64,000 nucleotides of DNA from Psychroflexus planctonicus (GCF_014640195.1 NZ_BMGM01000007.1:1-64000), one strand, 5' to 3'; shown: positions 55,001 through 64,000, counted from the first letter of the stretch. A program made the numbers and translations. Notes: a model not told the origin generated them from the sequence alone.

Positions 55001-56152
55001 ATGAAAAACTTCTTATCCTTTTTGTTGATTTTGCTTCTTGTAAACCTAAGCGTTGCGCAAACCAAAGCCTTAGATTCTTTGATGATTACTGGTGAATTTG
55101 CTAAGCTAATTGAAATGGCAGATGCTTCAATTGAAAGCCAAAGCAAGAAAGAAGCTTTTTTAGTAGCTAAAGCCTATATTGGTTTAGGAAATGCTAAAAA
55201 AGCAAGTGAAGTCTATCAACAAAATCTAGAAGATGGCGACGACTTGCGACATTTCTATTCTTATGGAAAAGTCCTTCTTCAACAAAATCAGGCAAAATTA
55301 GCCGATTCCATTTTCTCCTATTTACACGAAAAGAATCCTAATAATGCTGAGTTTTTGTATCGTTCGGCTTTAGCCAAACAAAAATTAGACAGTGAAGACT
55401 TCAAAAAAACCTTGTATCAAGCTTACGATTTACAGCAAAATCATTTGCTAGTAGCTTACGAATTAGCCAAAGAAGAGCTCAAGCAGAAAAATTATGCAAT
55501 TGCCAATCGTATTGCTACACAAGCTTTATGGAACAATCCTGAAAACACAAGCTTACTTTCCATAAAAGGTCAAGCTTTGTATGCGCGAGGCAAGTGGGAA
55601 GAATGCGTTTCAACTTTTAATCAGCTGAAAAAAGTAAGCGATGTTCCACTTTTTGTAGAATTACGATTGGCCAAAGCGCATGTAAAATTAGGCAATTACC
55701 CCGATGCGCTTAAGCATTACGAAAACTGCATTGCCAAAGACCCAACCGATTTTCAAATCTTAGAAGATGCTGCCGAAGTGGCTACTTTTTGCGAAGAAAC
55801 CAAAAAAGCACAAATCTATATTTCGCAAGCTTTTGCATTAAAAGATGTAAGCCGGTCTCGGCAATATTATATTTTTGGAACTGTTTTTTTACAAAAAGAA
55901 GATTTTGAAAGAGCTATTGGATTATTTACACAATGTATTGAAGAAGATGCCAACCACGAAAAAGCCACTTATGCCTTAGCTAATGCAAAAGATCGATTTT
56001 ATGCTGACCAACAAAAAATACTAGAAGCTTACGAATTATACCTTCAAAATTTTCCTGATGGGAATTATGCAGATTTGGCTAATTATAGAGTAAAAGAACT
56101 CCGAAAAGAGATTTTTTTAGCAGGAGAACGGCTAAAGGAAAAGAGAAAGTAA
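55001..56152 (+). CDS. Secreted TPR protein
   Basis: A 383-residue protein with a signal peptide ending at LSVAQ (about residue 20) and at least six TPR units over the rest of the chain (for example AKPKYPDALKHYENCIAKDP-like repeats near 250). The ATG at 55001 is chosen since the upstream 14 codons break the signal peptide. It follows the M56 gene by 111 bp on the same strand; BlaI-M56 pairs in Bacteroidetes are often followed by such a gene. Role unknown. Confidence 0.8.
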   Translation: MKNFLSFLLILLLVNLSVAQTKALDSLMITGEFAKLIEMADASIESQSKKEAFLVAKAYIGLGNAKKASEVYQQNLEDGDDLRHFYSYGKVLLQQNQAKLADSIFSYLHEKNPNNAEFLYRSALAKQKLDSEDFKKTLYQAYDLQQNHLLVAYELAKEELKQKNYAIANRIATQALWNNPENTSLLSIKGQALYARGKWEECVSTFNQLKKVSDVPLFVELRLAKAHVKLGNYPDALKHYENCIAKDPTDFQILEDAAEVATFCEETKKAQIYISQAFALKDVSRSRQYYIFGTVFLQKEDFERAIGLFTQCIEEDANHEKATYALANAKDRFYADQQKILEAYELYLQNFPDGNYADLANYRVKELRKEIFLAGERLKEKRK

Positions 56153-56164
56153 TGTATGAAATGC

Positions 56165-57181
56165 TTACCTAAAAAACTTGATTTGGTAATGACTAAAAAT
56201 ACCTTTCATTACTTTTATGTTTAGTGGAAACTCTAATAAAACATGGCCTAAACTCATAAAAAACAATACTATTAAACCAAGTCTAAAATTATAAAGATAC
56301 AAACCAATTGCAAAAAGCCAAATCAAAATAATCACTGAAATATTGGTTTTTGAAATGGACTTAGCCCAACCTATAATATTGATTTTAGCAAACCAATTTA
56401 AATAATGATATGTGTAAGCAAATGCTATAAAAGATTGAATTTTTAATCCAATTGCAGAATTATACACATCTATAGAAGGCTGATCACCAGCATTTAAATA
56501 ACTTAAAAAAGTATTATTGAGTATGTTAAATCCACTATTTTTATAAAGCTCGACACCAGCAACTGAAGCTGCACGAAAAATGAAATCTGATGGTGCTTGA
56601 AAAATAAGCATAGGTATAGCAAGCATAGAAATTAGGGAAATTAATGCAATTGCATTAGGACTTTTTAAATAGCCCATCCACATAAACAAAAGCGTAAAAA
56701 CAAATACATGAATTAAAGTGGGTAAAAACACAAATGTGGCCAAGTGAGCATGATAGTTGTTTTTAAGTATTATAAAAGTGAGTAGCAATGATGTAGCAAA
56801 AATAATGGCCACATGGTATTTATATTTAGAGAGCCGATCCTTTAGAAGTTCTGTACACAAAACAAACATAAAGCTGATTAGTATAAAATAAGTTACTATA
56901 GAAACTGCGCTTATTTGCTTAAATGAAATCTGCCAAATTTCAAAATAAGCATTGAGATACAAAAGACTAACAATAAGCGTTACAGCAATAATAAAGTAAA
57001 TTGGAAAGTTGCTTTTGGAAAAATATTTTTTACCCTTAAGCCAATTAATTTCAGTTAAGTAATGAAGCGGTCCTAAAAACGCATACGAGAATAAAAATAG
57101 TTCGAACGGAAGGAATACTGCTAATACAAAAGATATTAGTATAAATAAAAGATTTAATAAGTCTGACCGATAAGCTAACAT
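56165..57181 (-). CDS. Unrecognised polytopic membrane protein
   Basis: A 338-residue protein with about nine or ten hydrophobic helices spread along its length and few charged residues. Conserved-looking histidines occur inside or beside helices: GPLHYLTE (about 36-43), YHYLNWF (about 250) and GHVLLEFP near the end. I do not recognise the family; the histidine pattern would fit a membrane-bound metal or carotenoid enzyme, but that is only a guess. Start at ATG 57181. Confidence 0.65.
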   Translation of the reverse strand: MLAYRSDLLNLLFILISFVLAVFLPFELFLFSYAFLGPLHYLTEINWLKGKKYFSKSNFPIYFIIAVTLIVSLLYLNAYFEIWQISFKQISAVSIVTYFILISFMFVLCTELLKDRLSKYKYHVAIIFATSLLLTFIILKNNYHAHLATFVFLPTLIHVFVFTLLFMWMGYLKSPNAIALISLISMLAIPMLIFQAPSDFIFRAASVAGVELYKNSGFNILNNTFLSYLNAGDQPSIDVYNSAIGLKIQSFIAFAYTYHYLNWFAKINIIGWAKSISKTNISVIILIWLFAIGLYLYNFRLGLIVLFFMSLGHVLLEFPLNIKVMKGIFSHYQIKFFR

Positions 57182-57306
57182 TAAACTAAAATAGCCTTTT
57201 TAAAAATATAATTGAATAGAATTGTAAAAAAAATCAAAAGCACAACAAAGGATTAAACACTTGTAGTAAAAATTAGTAAATCACTTTTTTTAGCTATTTT
57301 TGATGT

Positions 57307-57774
57307 ATGAGATTAATACTGTGTGTACTTGCATTGTTCTGCATGATGTTAGCTTCATGTGAAAATAAAAATGTAAAAAAAATTGACAAGAATGATGTTT
57401 TCACAAACGAGCTAAACCAAATTTCTTTTGAAGAAGTAGACATTTATCCTAGCTTTTCTACTTGTAAAACCAGCGAAGATGCTAAGGCTACAAAGCAATG
57501 TTTTATTGAAACTTTACATCGACATTTCAACTTATTTTTTGAAAATTACCAAACTCAAAATGATAGCTTAAATTTAGCTATTCAGGTAGATAAGAAAGGA
57601 AAAATAAGGCTTATCGATGTGCAAAGTTCAAAAGGAAAAGTACCCCAAAGTTTAAAACTGAATTTAAACCAGTATTTAGAAACAAAATTGCCCCGAGTTT
57701 ATCCGGCTCAAAAGCAAGGTATACCCGTAAAATGCAACTTTACTTTGCCAGTTGTTTTTACAAACGAAATTTAA
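57307..57774 (+). CDS. Small lipoprotein with degenerate TonB-like domain
   Basis: A 155-residue lipoprotein with lipobox MLASC (Cys18). From about 45 on it has the pattern of the TonB-C-like modules found in the upstream proteins: IYPSFSTC, a second cysteine at KQCFIETLHRHF, then LAIQVDKKGKIRLIDV. It is the smallest member of the local family. A -7 box TATTTTTG at 57295-57302 ends only five bases before the ATG, so the mRNA may be leaderless. Its last 17 bp overlap the convergent gene. Confidence 0.7.
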   Translation: MRLILCVLALFCMMLASCENKNVKKIDKNDVFTNELNQISFEEVDIYPSFSTCKTSEDAKATKQCFIETLHRHFNLFFENYQTQNDSLNLAIQVDKKGKIRLIDVQSSKGKVPQSLKLNLNQYLETKLPRVYPAQKQGIPVKCNFTLPVVFTNEI

Positions 57775-58600
57775 AGCCAGCTCGAACATCTATCGGAAAG
57801 TCGCTTCTAGTAGATTCTCCTAACTTCACCAAGTTAGAATACCCAAGAGTTAAGTAACTGCCTTTAAAAATTCTTAGTGCCATTCCCGCACCAAGTCCTA
57901 CTGGCGTATTTAAAGATGTTCCTGTTTGATTTACTGGTGTAGGTCCACCACTAGTTTGTTCTTCAAGAAAAGTCTCGTCATATCTGCCAAAGGTTATTAA
58001 TTCTGCTTCTAGATAAAAGTGAAAATATTTACTATCTATAACTTTAAATCGATAACCGATCATTAGCTCTGTCAAGTCAAGTTCAAACTCTTCACTTGGA
58101 AAACTTTTTCTAACTTGAGCTAAAATAGAATTACGCTTAAAATCTGTTTCACTATACACTTCCAATTCAATTCCTGCAAAAGGAATTAATTCATCTTGGT
58201 CATTTTCATAACTAATAAAGTTACTTTGGCCACCCCAAACACCTAGTCTAATACTAACATCAGACTGGCTTCCCATCTCGTCTTCGCCTCCGTAATTGTA
58301 CTTTAAGATAACGCGAGATAGTTCTCTTCTATTAAAGCCTAATTTGCGAGTGTTTAAATCAACATCCGATGTAAATTCGTCTATTTTCTGTTTGTAATTT
58401 TCGGGAGTTAACTCAACCACTTGATCTTCTTTTTTCAAGAAAAATCGATAATCCCTTGTAGAACGTTCAGTAAGCAAGGTCAATTTTCCTTCTTCTTCTA
58501 CATAAAGCATGAGCTCTTCTCCATTTACGGTATACTGTTCTTGTGCAAAACTAGATAAGCTAAACAGTAAAAACAGAATGAAGAAAGCCGCATTTTTCAT
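57758..58600 (-). CDS. Putative outer-membrane beta-barrel protein
   Basis: A 280-residue protein with a signal peptide ending at SSFAQ (residues 16-20). The N-terminal 90 residues are strand- and charge-rich (VNGEELMLYVEEEGKLTLL); the C-terminal part has alternating hydrophobic strands and ends in an aromatic-flanked strand with terminal FKFRL, as in outer-membrane barrels. No family name can be given. The start chosen is ATG 58600, overlapping the preceding glycosyltransferase stop (ATGA). Confidence 0.68.
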   Translation of the reverse strand: MKNAAFFILFLLFSLSSFAQEQYTVNGEELMLYVEEEGKLTLLTERSTRDYRFFLKKEDQVVELTPENYKQKIDEFTSDVDLNTRKLGFNRRELSRVILKYNYGGEDEMGSQSDVSIRLGVWGGQSNFISYENDQDELIPFAGIELEVYSETDFKRNSILAQVRKSFPSEEFELDLTELMIGYRFKVIDSKYFHFYLEAELITFGRYDETFLEEQTSGGPTPVNQTGTSLNTPVGLGAGMALRIFKGSYLTLGYSNLVKLGESTRSDFPIDVRAGFKFRL

Positions 58601-59709
58601 GATTGATATTCTCTTTGCTTCCATTTGATTCTTGAATTTGTTAAGTAGCTAAAAAACATTGCAATTCCAAAAGGATAAAACAGATTTGCTATCATAAAAT
58701 CTGTAAAACAAAAAGGAAGTTTTGCTTTTTTAGCTAATTCAAAAGTAAGAAAAAAATCAATCGTAAGTTTTACAATCAGCAATACTATTAAATTAATGAT
58801 ATGAGAAATATCAAAAATAGACCAGATAAGTAGTCCTAAAAGTGAAAAATTAGTTGTTAAAAGTAATAATCCCATGGCTTTTTGCAAGATAGAAGAAGTA
58901 TGTCTTGTTTTATAAAACCACCGTTTTCTTTGCTGTACAAAAGGTGTTAATTCTGAAATGGCTTTTGTTAAAACCAAATTATCTTGGTGAATTAAGAAAT
59001 CTATTTTCAAATGGGCAGCAACAAACTTTTGAAGCAACAAAACATCATCTCCACTAGGCTGTTTTTCATTTCCTTGAAAGCCATTCACTTTTAAAAAAGC
59101 AGCTTTCTGATAACAAAAATTGGCACCATTACATAAAATTGGCTTGTTTAAGTTGGCGAATGCAAAGCCAACTGCCTGCAAGGCCATTAAATCGTAATAT
59201 TGAAATCGAGTTAAAAAAGTTTTGGTGTGCGTAACTCCAACACTCCCAATAATTGCAGCTGCATTGGTTTGCTGTATTTTTTTACTATAGGTGTACAACC
59301 AATTTTCAGGCACAAAACAATCTGCATCGGTTGTAATAATGTAATTGAACTGAGCAGCATCAATTCCTACTTGTAAAGCAGCTTTTTTACCGGTTTGTTT
59401 TTGGTTTAAATAAAGTAATTGAACATGCGCATTTGCATCTACAAATGCCTGTATCCTTTCTACTGAAGCATCGGTAGAATGATCGTTAATTAAAATAATT
59501 TCAAATTGACTTGTTGGATATTGAATTGATTTTAAACTCTGTACAAAGTTAGACAAGTTGTTTTCTTCATTTCTAAAAGCAACAATGATACTAAAGTTTA
59601 TAGCTGAATGTGTAGATGATGTTTCTTCACTTTTAATACTCATTAAGCTGAAAAGCAGAACGGAAAGCGTTAACAAGTAAATTAAGAATATGAAACCTAT
59701 AAACCACAT
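58597..59709 (-). CDS. Family 2 glycosyltransferase, membrane-anchored
   Basis: A 370-residue enzyme with an N-terminal helix (3-23) and two or three C-terminal helices (about 280-340). The GT-A domain has FRNEENNL (45-52), INDHSTD (74-80), the metal-binding DAD (128-130) and a late QQRKRW motif near 257 of the type found in processive enzymes. It transfers a sugar, most likely to a lipid or polysaccharide at the inner face of the membrane. It overlaps the flippase-like gene upstream by one base, pointing to a joint glycolipid or polysaccharide task. Confidence 0.88.
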   Translation of the reverse strand: MWFIGFIFLIYLLTLSVLLFSLMSIKSEETSSTHSAINFSIIVAFRNEENNLSNFVQSLKSIQYPTSQFEIILINDHSTDASVERIQAFVDANAHVQLLYLNQKQTGKKAALQVGIDAAQFNYIITTDADCFVPENWLYTYSKKIQQTNAAAIIGSVGVTHTKTFLTRFQYYDLMALQAVGFAFANLNKPILCNGANFCYQKAAFLKVNGFQGNEKQPSGDDVLLLQKFVAAHLKIDFLIHQDNLVLTKAISELTPFVQQRKRWFYKTRHTSSILQKAMGLLLLTTNFSLLGLLIWSIFDISHIINLIVLLIVKLTIDFFLTFELAKKAKLPFCFTDFMIANLFYPFGIAMFFSYLTNSRIKWKQREYQS

Positions 59710-60677
59710 TAGCTAATGCGAATTTGCTGCTGAGTAGAAGGCTGTATCATTTTTAATTGAAGCAATAAAACATTACCAACAATGGCTGGAAATGCAAAAT
59801 TAACCAACCACATAATGGAAGAGATCACTACAATTATATAGCTTGAAACATCAAGCATGTTAAACAAATAAATACCAATTCCAGCTTTTAGTGCCGTATC
59901 TAAAATAAAAATACTAGGTAAAATTGAAGCAACTAAGTACAAGACAAAAATAAAAGGCATGGCTTGAGCATAATCAATATTCCAACCTAAAGCCCAACCT
60001 ATAATAAAGTATTGATGACTAAAGAGCAGATAACGCAGCAACGAAAATGCAAAAACTTGTCCTTTTTTCTTGGTTGTTAGTTTCAAATTGGTTTGAATGG
60101 CTGTAAAGGTTTTTTTAAAAAAATACTTCAATAGAAAGTACATCAAAACCAAGCTGAATATAACCCAAAAAACCAAATGAAATTGGAGTTTTTGCAAAAA
60201 GTCGAAAAATATTTCATTAAGCAACAAAAAGCCCATTATTCCAAAGAGTACAGTAACAGCCATCTGCGCCATATTATTTAAAAAATTTAGGCCTAAAATT
60301 CGTTGGTGCTTTTCAGATGTAAAGAAAAGGATTTTTGCACCAAAATCTCCAATTCTATTCGGTGTAAAAACAGCTACAGCATGAGCAATTAAACTTTGAA
60401 TAGATGCCGTTTTCAGTGAAATTGGGCAGACTTCAGAAACTAAGATTTTCCATTTTAAAATTTCGAAAAACCAATTGAGTAGGCTTAAAAAAAGCAAGAT
60501 GAAAACCATCCCAAAAATCAACCACAATGAAAAATTTGATGTACTTTCGAAAGCGGTAATAAAGTTAGCTTGCTCTTCTTTTATTTTACTAAAAATATAC
60601 CCACAACTCCATACTGCTAATAAAATTTTTATCAGTAGTATGAAGTTTTGCTTAGTTTTGTTTTTAGTTTTAAACAT
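59709..60677 (-). CDS. Lysylphosphatidylglycerol synthase/UPF0104-like membrane protein
   Basis: A 322-residue polytopic protein with about eight membrane helices and the motif FTPNRIGDFGAK (about 104-115), diagnostic of the LPG_synthase_TM/AglD family. Without a C-terminal synthetase domain, it is more like the glycan- or lipid-flipping members. The start is ATG at 60677 (a TTG two codons earlier is unlikely). Encoded with a GT2 enzyme; divergent from ruvC with a 26-bp gap. Confidence 0.85.
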   Translation of the reverse strand: MFKTKNKTKQNFILLIKILLAVWSCGYIFSKIKEEQANFITAFESTSNFSLWLIFGMVFILLFLSLLNWFFEILKWKILVSEVCPISLKTASIQSLIAHAVAVFTPNRIGDFGAKILFFTSEKHQRILGLNFLNNMAQMAVTVLFGIMGFLLLNEIFFDFLQKLQFHLVFWVIFSLVLMYFLLKYFFKKTFTAIQTNLKLTTKKKGQVFAFSLLRYLLFSHQYFIIGWALGWNIDYAQAMPFIFVLYLVASILPSIFILDTALKAGIGIYLFNMLDVSSYIIVVISSIMWLVNFAFPAIVGNVLLLQLKMIQPSTQQQIRIS

Positions 60678-60703
60678 ATACAAATAAACAAATATTTAAT
60701 CAG

Positions 60704-61255
60704 TTGGGTGTAGAAAAAATTATTTTAGGAATTGATCCAGGAACTACCATTATGGGGTTTGGTATTATAAGAATAGTAAACAAAAAAATGGAGTTTGTAC
60801 AATTGAATGAATTGATGCTTAAAAAATACAAGGATCCTTACACTAAATTAAAATTAATTTTTGAACGCACCATTGAGTTAATCGATGTGCATCATCCGGA
60901 TGAAATTGCAATTGAAGCTCCTTTTTTTGGTAAAAATGTGCAATCTATGCTTAAACTTGGTCGTGCTCAAGGCGTGGCTATGGCGGCAGGACTTTCGCGG
61001 CAAGTTCCTATTACAGAATACTTACCCAAAAAAATAAAAATGGCCATTACTGGAAATGGTAATGCTAGCAAAGAACAAGTAGCTAAAATGTTACAACAGA
61101 TGTTGGGTTTAAAGGAATTGCCCAAAAACTTAGATTCTACCGATGGTCTTGCTGCTGCGGTTTGTCATTTTTATAATGCTGGAAAACCTAGTGCAGAAAA
61201 AAATTATACTGGATGGGATGCTTTTGTAAAGCAAAACGAAAAACGTGTTAAATAA
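60704..61255 (+). CDS. ruvC: Crossover-junction endodeoxyribonuclease RuvC
   Basis: A 183-residue Holliday-junction resolvase with all four acidic catalytic residues: D11 in LGIDPGTT, E71 in IEAPFFG, and D144 and D147 in LDSTDGLAAA. It acts with RuvAB in recombination. No ATG exists in frame upstream; the TTG at 60704 is the start. It is divergent from the flippase-like gene. Confidence 0.95.
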   Translation: MGVEKIILGIDPGTTIMGFGIIRIVNKKMEFVQLNELMLKKYKDPYTKLKLIFERTIELIDVHHPDEIAIEAPFFGKNVQSMLKLGRAQGVAMAAGLSRQVPITEYLPKKIKMAITGNGNASKEQVAKMLQQMLGLKELPKNLDSTDGLAAAVCHFYNAGKPSAEKNYTGWDAFVKQNEKRVK

Positions 61256-61293
61256 TTAATTCTCTTAAAAATCCAACTTGAGTAAATTGAAGT

Positions 61294-62073
61294 TTATTCA
61301 GCTTTTTTAATCCGTTCAAACTGCATCTTTTGGGTGGTTTTAGATGTAATTTCTCTATATTCCAATTCCATATCTCCGTTTTCTTTTATAGTTATAACAC
61401 CATCAATTTCATCTGAATTATAGATGTAAGAATCATTGGTAATTGGGGTTAGTTTTGCTAAAATATCGTAAGCATTAAAATGATAAACATGCAGTTTGTC
61501 TCCTACTGGAAAAAAATACTGTTTTTCTCCATTAACCAGGTATAAATCGCTTTGTTCTCTCACTTCTTGTTTACGCAATTCTTTGCGCTCTTCTTTGGTT
61601 AAGGACTTTTTTTCTGTTGCCATGGTCTCTCCAAGATTTGGTTTTAAGCTATAATTTGCACTTTCTATCTTTCTAAATGCATCTCTAATAGCAGCTTGAT
61701 GAGCGTCTTTAAAATCCTTATCGTAAGAAGTACCATCACAAGAAAATACTATTTTATTTTTACAATCGTAAATGTTTATGGTTACGGTGGTTTCAATTTT
61801 TCCAAGGCTATGTTCTAGATTAACTCGTAATCCTTTACAAGGCTGATCTTGAAATTCAAATGGCAATAGCTCTTTATCCATAAAAGCATTAAATCCATCT
61901 TCTCGGAACAAATGCCTTAATAATGAATTTAATTGGTCTTCATTTTCGTTTTCTTGAAAATCAAATTGCAAAGGAATTATAATGTGGTTATAAGCTTCAA
62001 AAACTGTGTTTTGAGCGTTTACATTCAAACCAAAAAAAAGAAGTAATGCTATGGCCAAGCGTTTTTTAAACAT
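61294..62073 (-). CDS. Secreted protein of unknown function
   Basis: A 259-residue protein with a signal peptide ending at NVNAQ (residues 17-21). The middle has a strand-rich domain with two cysteines (PCKGLRV and IYDCKNKIVFSCDG), a basic region TEKKSLTKEERKELRKQ near 155-170 and a C-terminal portion with aromatic residues. I do not recognise a family. The start overlaps the HAD gene stop by one base, so they share a transcript. Confidence 0.68.
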   Translation of the reverse strand: MFKKRLAIALLLFFGLNVNAQNTVFEAYNHIIIPLQFDFQENENEDQLNSLLRHLFREDGFNAFMDKELLPFEFQDQPCKGLRVNLEHSLGKIETTVTINIYDCKNKIVFSCDGTSYDKDFKDAHQAAIRDAFRKIESANYSLKPNLGETMATEKKSLTKEERKELRKQEVREQSDLYLVNGEKQYFFPVGDKLHVYHFNAYDILAKLTPITNDSYIYNSDEIDGVITIKENGDMELEYREITSKTTQKMQFERIKKAE

Positions 62074-62747
62074 TATAAGTAATTTTTTAGTTCTAAAAGT
62101 TGTTCAACTCTTTTGCCTGTAAATGTAGTGTTGTTTCCGAAATAAATAGCATCCATTCCAACATCTAATGCTCCGTAAATATCGGCTTCTAGATTATCGC
62201 CAATCATTACGCTTTCTTCAGCTGTTGCTTCTGCTTTCTGTAAAGCGTGTAAAAAAACTTTAGGATGTGGTTTTTTAAGCATCACATCTTCAGAAGTAGT
62301 TGTAGTTAAAAAATAATTGGAAATACCGGAATTATACATCTTTTTAGATTGCACTTCTTGAAAACCATTTGTTATAATGTGTAATTTATATTTTGGCTTT
62401 AAGTAATTTAATAGGTCTAAGCTTCCTTCAAAAAGATGTTTTTGTTCGCCAAGTTTTAAGATATATAAATCTGCAATTTCGTTTATTAACTCATCTGCTG
62501 CTGCAAATTTTACACTGTTAAAAGCTTCTTTTAAGCGTTGATAACGGAGCTCTTCTTTAGTAATTTTGTCTAACCTATACATTTTCCAATATTTCAAATT
62601 TATAGGAACGTATTTTTCTAAAAATTCATCTACAGAAAAAGGCAGTTTATGTTTTTGAAAAATAGACTGGAAACTGAGTGCAGAATTCTTTTCAAAATCC
62701 CATAAAGTGTGGTCTAAATCGAAAAAAACATGTTTAATCTTTTGCAT
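62073..62747 (-). CDS. yjjG: YjjG-family HAD nucleotidase
   Basis: A 224-residue haloacid-dehalogenase phosphatase. Motif I is FFDLDHTLWDF with nucleophile D10 and D12, motif II ITNG, and motif IV GDNLEADIYGA. Its closest known type is YjjG, which removes phosphate from non-canonical pyrimidine nucleotides. The start overlaps the end of the deacetylase-like gene by 14 bp. Confidence 0.88.
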   Translation of the reverse strand: MQKIKHVFFDLDHTLWDFEKNSALSFQSIFQKHKLPFSVDEFLEKYVPINLKYWKMYRLDKITKEELRYQRLKEAFNSVKFAAADELINEIADLYILKLGEQKHLFEGSLDLLNYLKPKYKLHIITNGFQEVQSKKMYNSGISNYFLTTTTSEDVMLKKPHPKVFLHALQKAEATAEESVMIGDNLEADIYGALDVGMDAIYFGNNTTFTGKRVEQLLELKNYL

Positions 62748-64000
62748 TAATTTGAGTTATAAGTTTGTATATTTTTTCAGCTCGGTTTTCAACAAAATCT
62801 GTATTTTCAAAAATAAGATTTAAACTTCCGTTTACACTAGAAACATCTTTTTTAATCTGTTGAAGTTGCGTTGCAATTTCATTTTCAGAAGTTGTGCTAA
62901 AAATTTCACTATTTAGCACATAAGGTGTAATTCGCAAAGGTGTGGTTTCTTCTGTATTTAAGTTATAAAATAGAAAAGGCGTACAAGTTCCTGCTCTAAA
63001 GCCCAGTTTTTGCGCGTAACCCATTGAGAAATCTTCTTTAATAAACGCTTTTTCAAAATTAATATAGGATTCTGGAAAAGACAAAGGAAACTTTTTAACC
63101 AATACCGATGTTAAATCCTGTTTTGCTATTTCTTTCCACCGGTTTTTCTCTTTTTTAAATGTATTAGTTTCTTTAATGGCTTGCTCTCCTGGAAGTAATC
63201 CAGTTACAAAATAATCTCCCATAGATTTTATTAGGCGTTGATAATGAGATTTATGATGATTAATATTTCGATTTACTTTAGAGAAATCACTTAACTGAAA
63301 AAACATTTTCATCTTTATGTTTTCCTGTTTAGCAAATTCAACTAAATTGTCATACACATTGAATGGGTCTTTAATTAACCGAAGTTGTGTTTTAATCCTG
63401 AGCCAAGCTTTATGAAAATCTCCTAAAATAAGTTGATTGAGAAAACCGATAATTTGCCTCAACAAACCTTTGTACCTAAATGCAAAAGCTTCGTGTACCG
63501 CTATAAAAATTCCTAAATTGTATTTTCGTTTTGGAAATCGAACCGTATCATACTTTTCTTTTAAAACTTCTAAAAATTGAAATGCCCATAAATCTACAAC
63601 GGGTCTATTTAAAAAATTTTCTTCAAAAGCAGTGCTTTCTTCAACTGGAAAACCACCCGCTTGATCTTTTACAAAAGGCAAGTATTCTTCATAGCGAGTT
63701 AATAAATAAAAAGAAGCAGAAAAAATATCAAATGGAATACTGCTTTCTTTGGAAACTCTAAAAAAACAAGGTGTTTCATCCCAATTGTCTACTTTAATAT
63801 CAAAATCGCCAAAGCCTTCTTCATCAAGCAAACCATAAGCTTCAACAAATAATTCTTGTCCTAATGGTTTTTTTGCATAAGAAAATTTAATGCCTTGGTA
63901 AGCTATAAATTCTTCAATTTTAGTGGTAAACCCAACTTGTAAACCTAAAATACGGTTACAAATTTGTTTAAAACAAAATTGTTTTCTTGCGCTAAGTTGG
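62734..64000 (-). CDS. Polysaccharide deacetylase family protein (N-terminus beyond the window)
   Basis: The frame is open from 62734 to the edge at 64000, so at least 422 residues are present and the start is outside. The sequence includes LLTRYEEYLPF, and GFRAGTCTPFLFYNL near the end, which is the family GxRAGTC-type motif of Flavobacteriia polysaccharide deacetylase-like proteins. The usual N-terminal HDVD metal motif is not clear in what can be seen: AVHEAFAFRYKG stands where it may have been. The internal TTG at 63831 is not the real start. It overlaps the HAD gene and forms a three-gene operon. Confidence 0.75.
   Translation of the reverse strand, partial: QLSARKQFCFKQICNRILGLQVGFTTKIEEFIAYQGIKFSYAKKPLGQELFVEAYGLLDEEGFGDFDIKVDNWDETPCFFRVSKESSIPFDIFSASFYLLTRYEEYLPFVKDQAGGFPVEESTAFEENFLNRPVVDLWAFQFLEVLKEKYDTVRFPKRKYNLGIFIAVHEAFAFRYKGLLRQIIGFLNQLILGDFHKAWLRIKTQLRLIKDPFNVYDNLVEFAKQENIKMKMFFQLSDFSKVNRNINHHKSHYQRLIKSMGDYFVTGLLPGEQAIKETNTFKKEKNRWKEIAKQDLTSVLVKKFPLSFPESYINFEKAFIKEDFSMGYAQKLGFRAGTCTPFLFYNLNTEETTPLRITPYVLNSEIFSTTSENEIATQLQQIKKDVSSVNGSLNLIFENTDFVENRAEKIYKLITQINAKD

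Overview
The window is low-GC DNA from a member of the Flavobacteriia (phylum Bacteroidetes, most likely family Flavobacteriaceae). The evidence is a complete gldK-gldL-gldM-gldN cluster (gliding motility and type IX secretion), several promoters of the Bacteroidetes form TTTG-N18-20-TAnnTTTG, genes with little Shine-Dalgarno signal, a mevalonate-pathway decarboxylase, a BlaI/M56 pair and many short intergenic repeats of the kind seen in this class. The genus cannot be fixed from the sequence alone. Most of it is ordinary chromosome: no phage, no complete insertion sequence, no CRISPR array and no rRNA operon was seen.

Layout. 1-442: the start of a GIY-YIG nuclease gene, an initiator tRNA and two decayed tandem copies of that tRNA. 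443-6261: a zinc-ribbon protein and a tripartite RND efflux operon. 6283-9674: ABC-F ATPase, DUF983 protein and an FAD oxidoreductase. 9747-18245: topA, a degenerate arginase-family gene and gldKLMN, all on the minus strand. 18411-25374: miaB, a sigma-54 activator, lptE, a TPR gene and secG on the plus strand, then groES-groEL. 25604-29415: S10 peptidase, repeats, hisS and a DUF6495 gene. 29482-36728: rplI/rpsR/rpsF, mpl, a TPR protein, two tandem DUF4136 lipoproteins, obg, adk and hpt. 36934-45209: fabD, a relic of a BCCT transporter, two unrecognised genes, a flavoprotein, tspO, mvaD, mscS, a flavin reductase and a small membrane protein. 45474-50958: a branched-chain 2-oxoacid dehydrogenase E1 and E2, split by a GxxExxY gene with inverted repeats at its edges, then a hexapeptide-repeat protein and an enoyl-CoA hydratase. 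51118-57774: a TonB-like-domain protein, BlaI repressor, M56 protease, TPR protein, a polytopic membrane protein and a small lipoprotein. 57758-64000: a barrel-like protein, glycosyltransferase, LPG-synthase-like flippase, ruvC, a secreted protein, a HAD nucleotidase and a polysaccharide deacetylase that runs off the end.

Functional themes. Envelope work dominates: T9SS motor (GldL/GldM) and its ring (GldK/GldN), LptE, SecG, RND efflux, murein recycling (Mpl), and a BlaI-M56 sensor module. The most unusual items are the tRNA-fMet half copies that lie between the only good promoter and the intact tRNA; an arginase-fold protein beside gldK that has lost its metal-binding residues; the GxxExxY cassette and an in-frame intergenic repeat inside the E2 linker; modules shared between the M56 protease and a neighbouring secreted protein; and three promoters overlapped by perfect palindromes that look like repressor sites.
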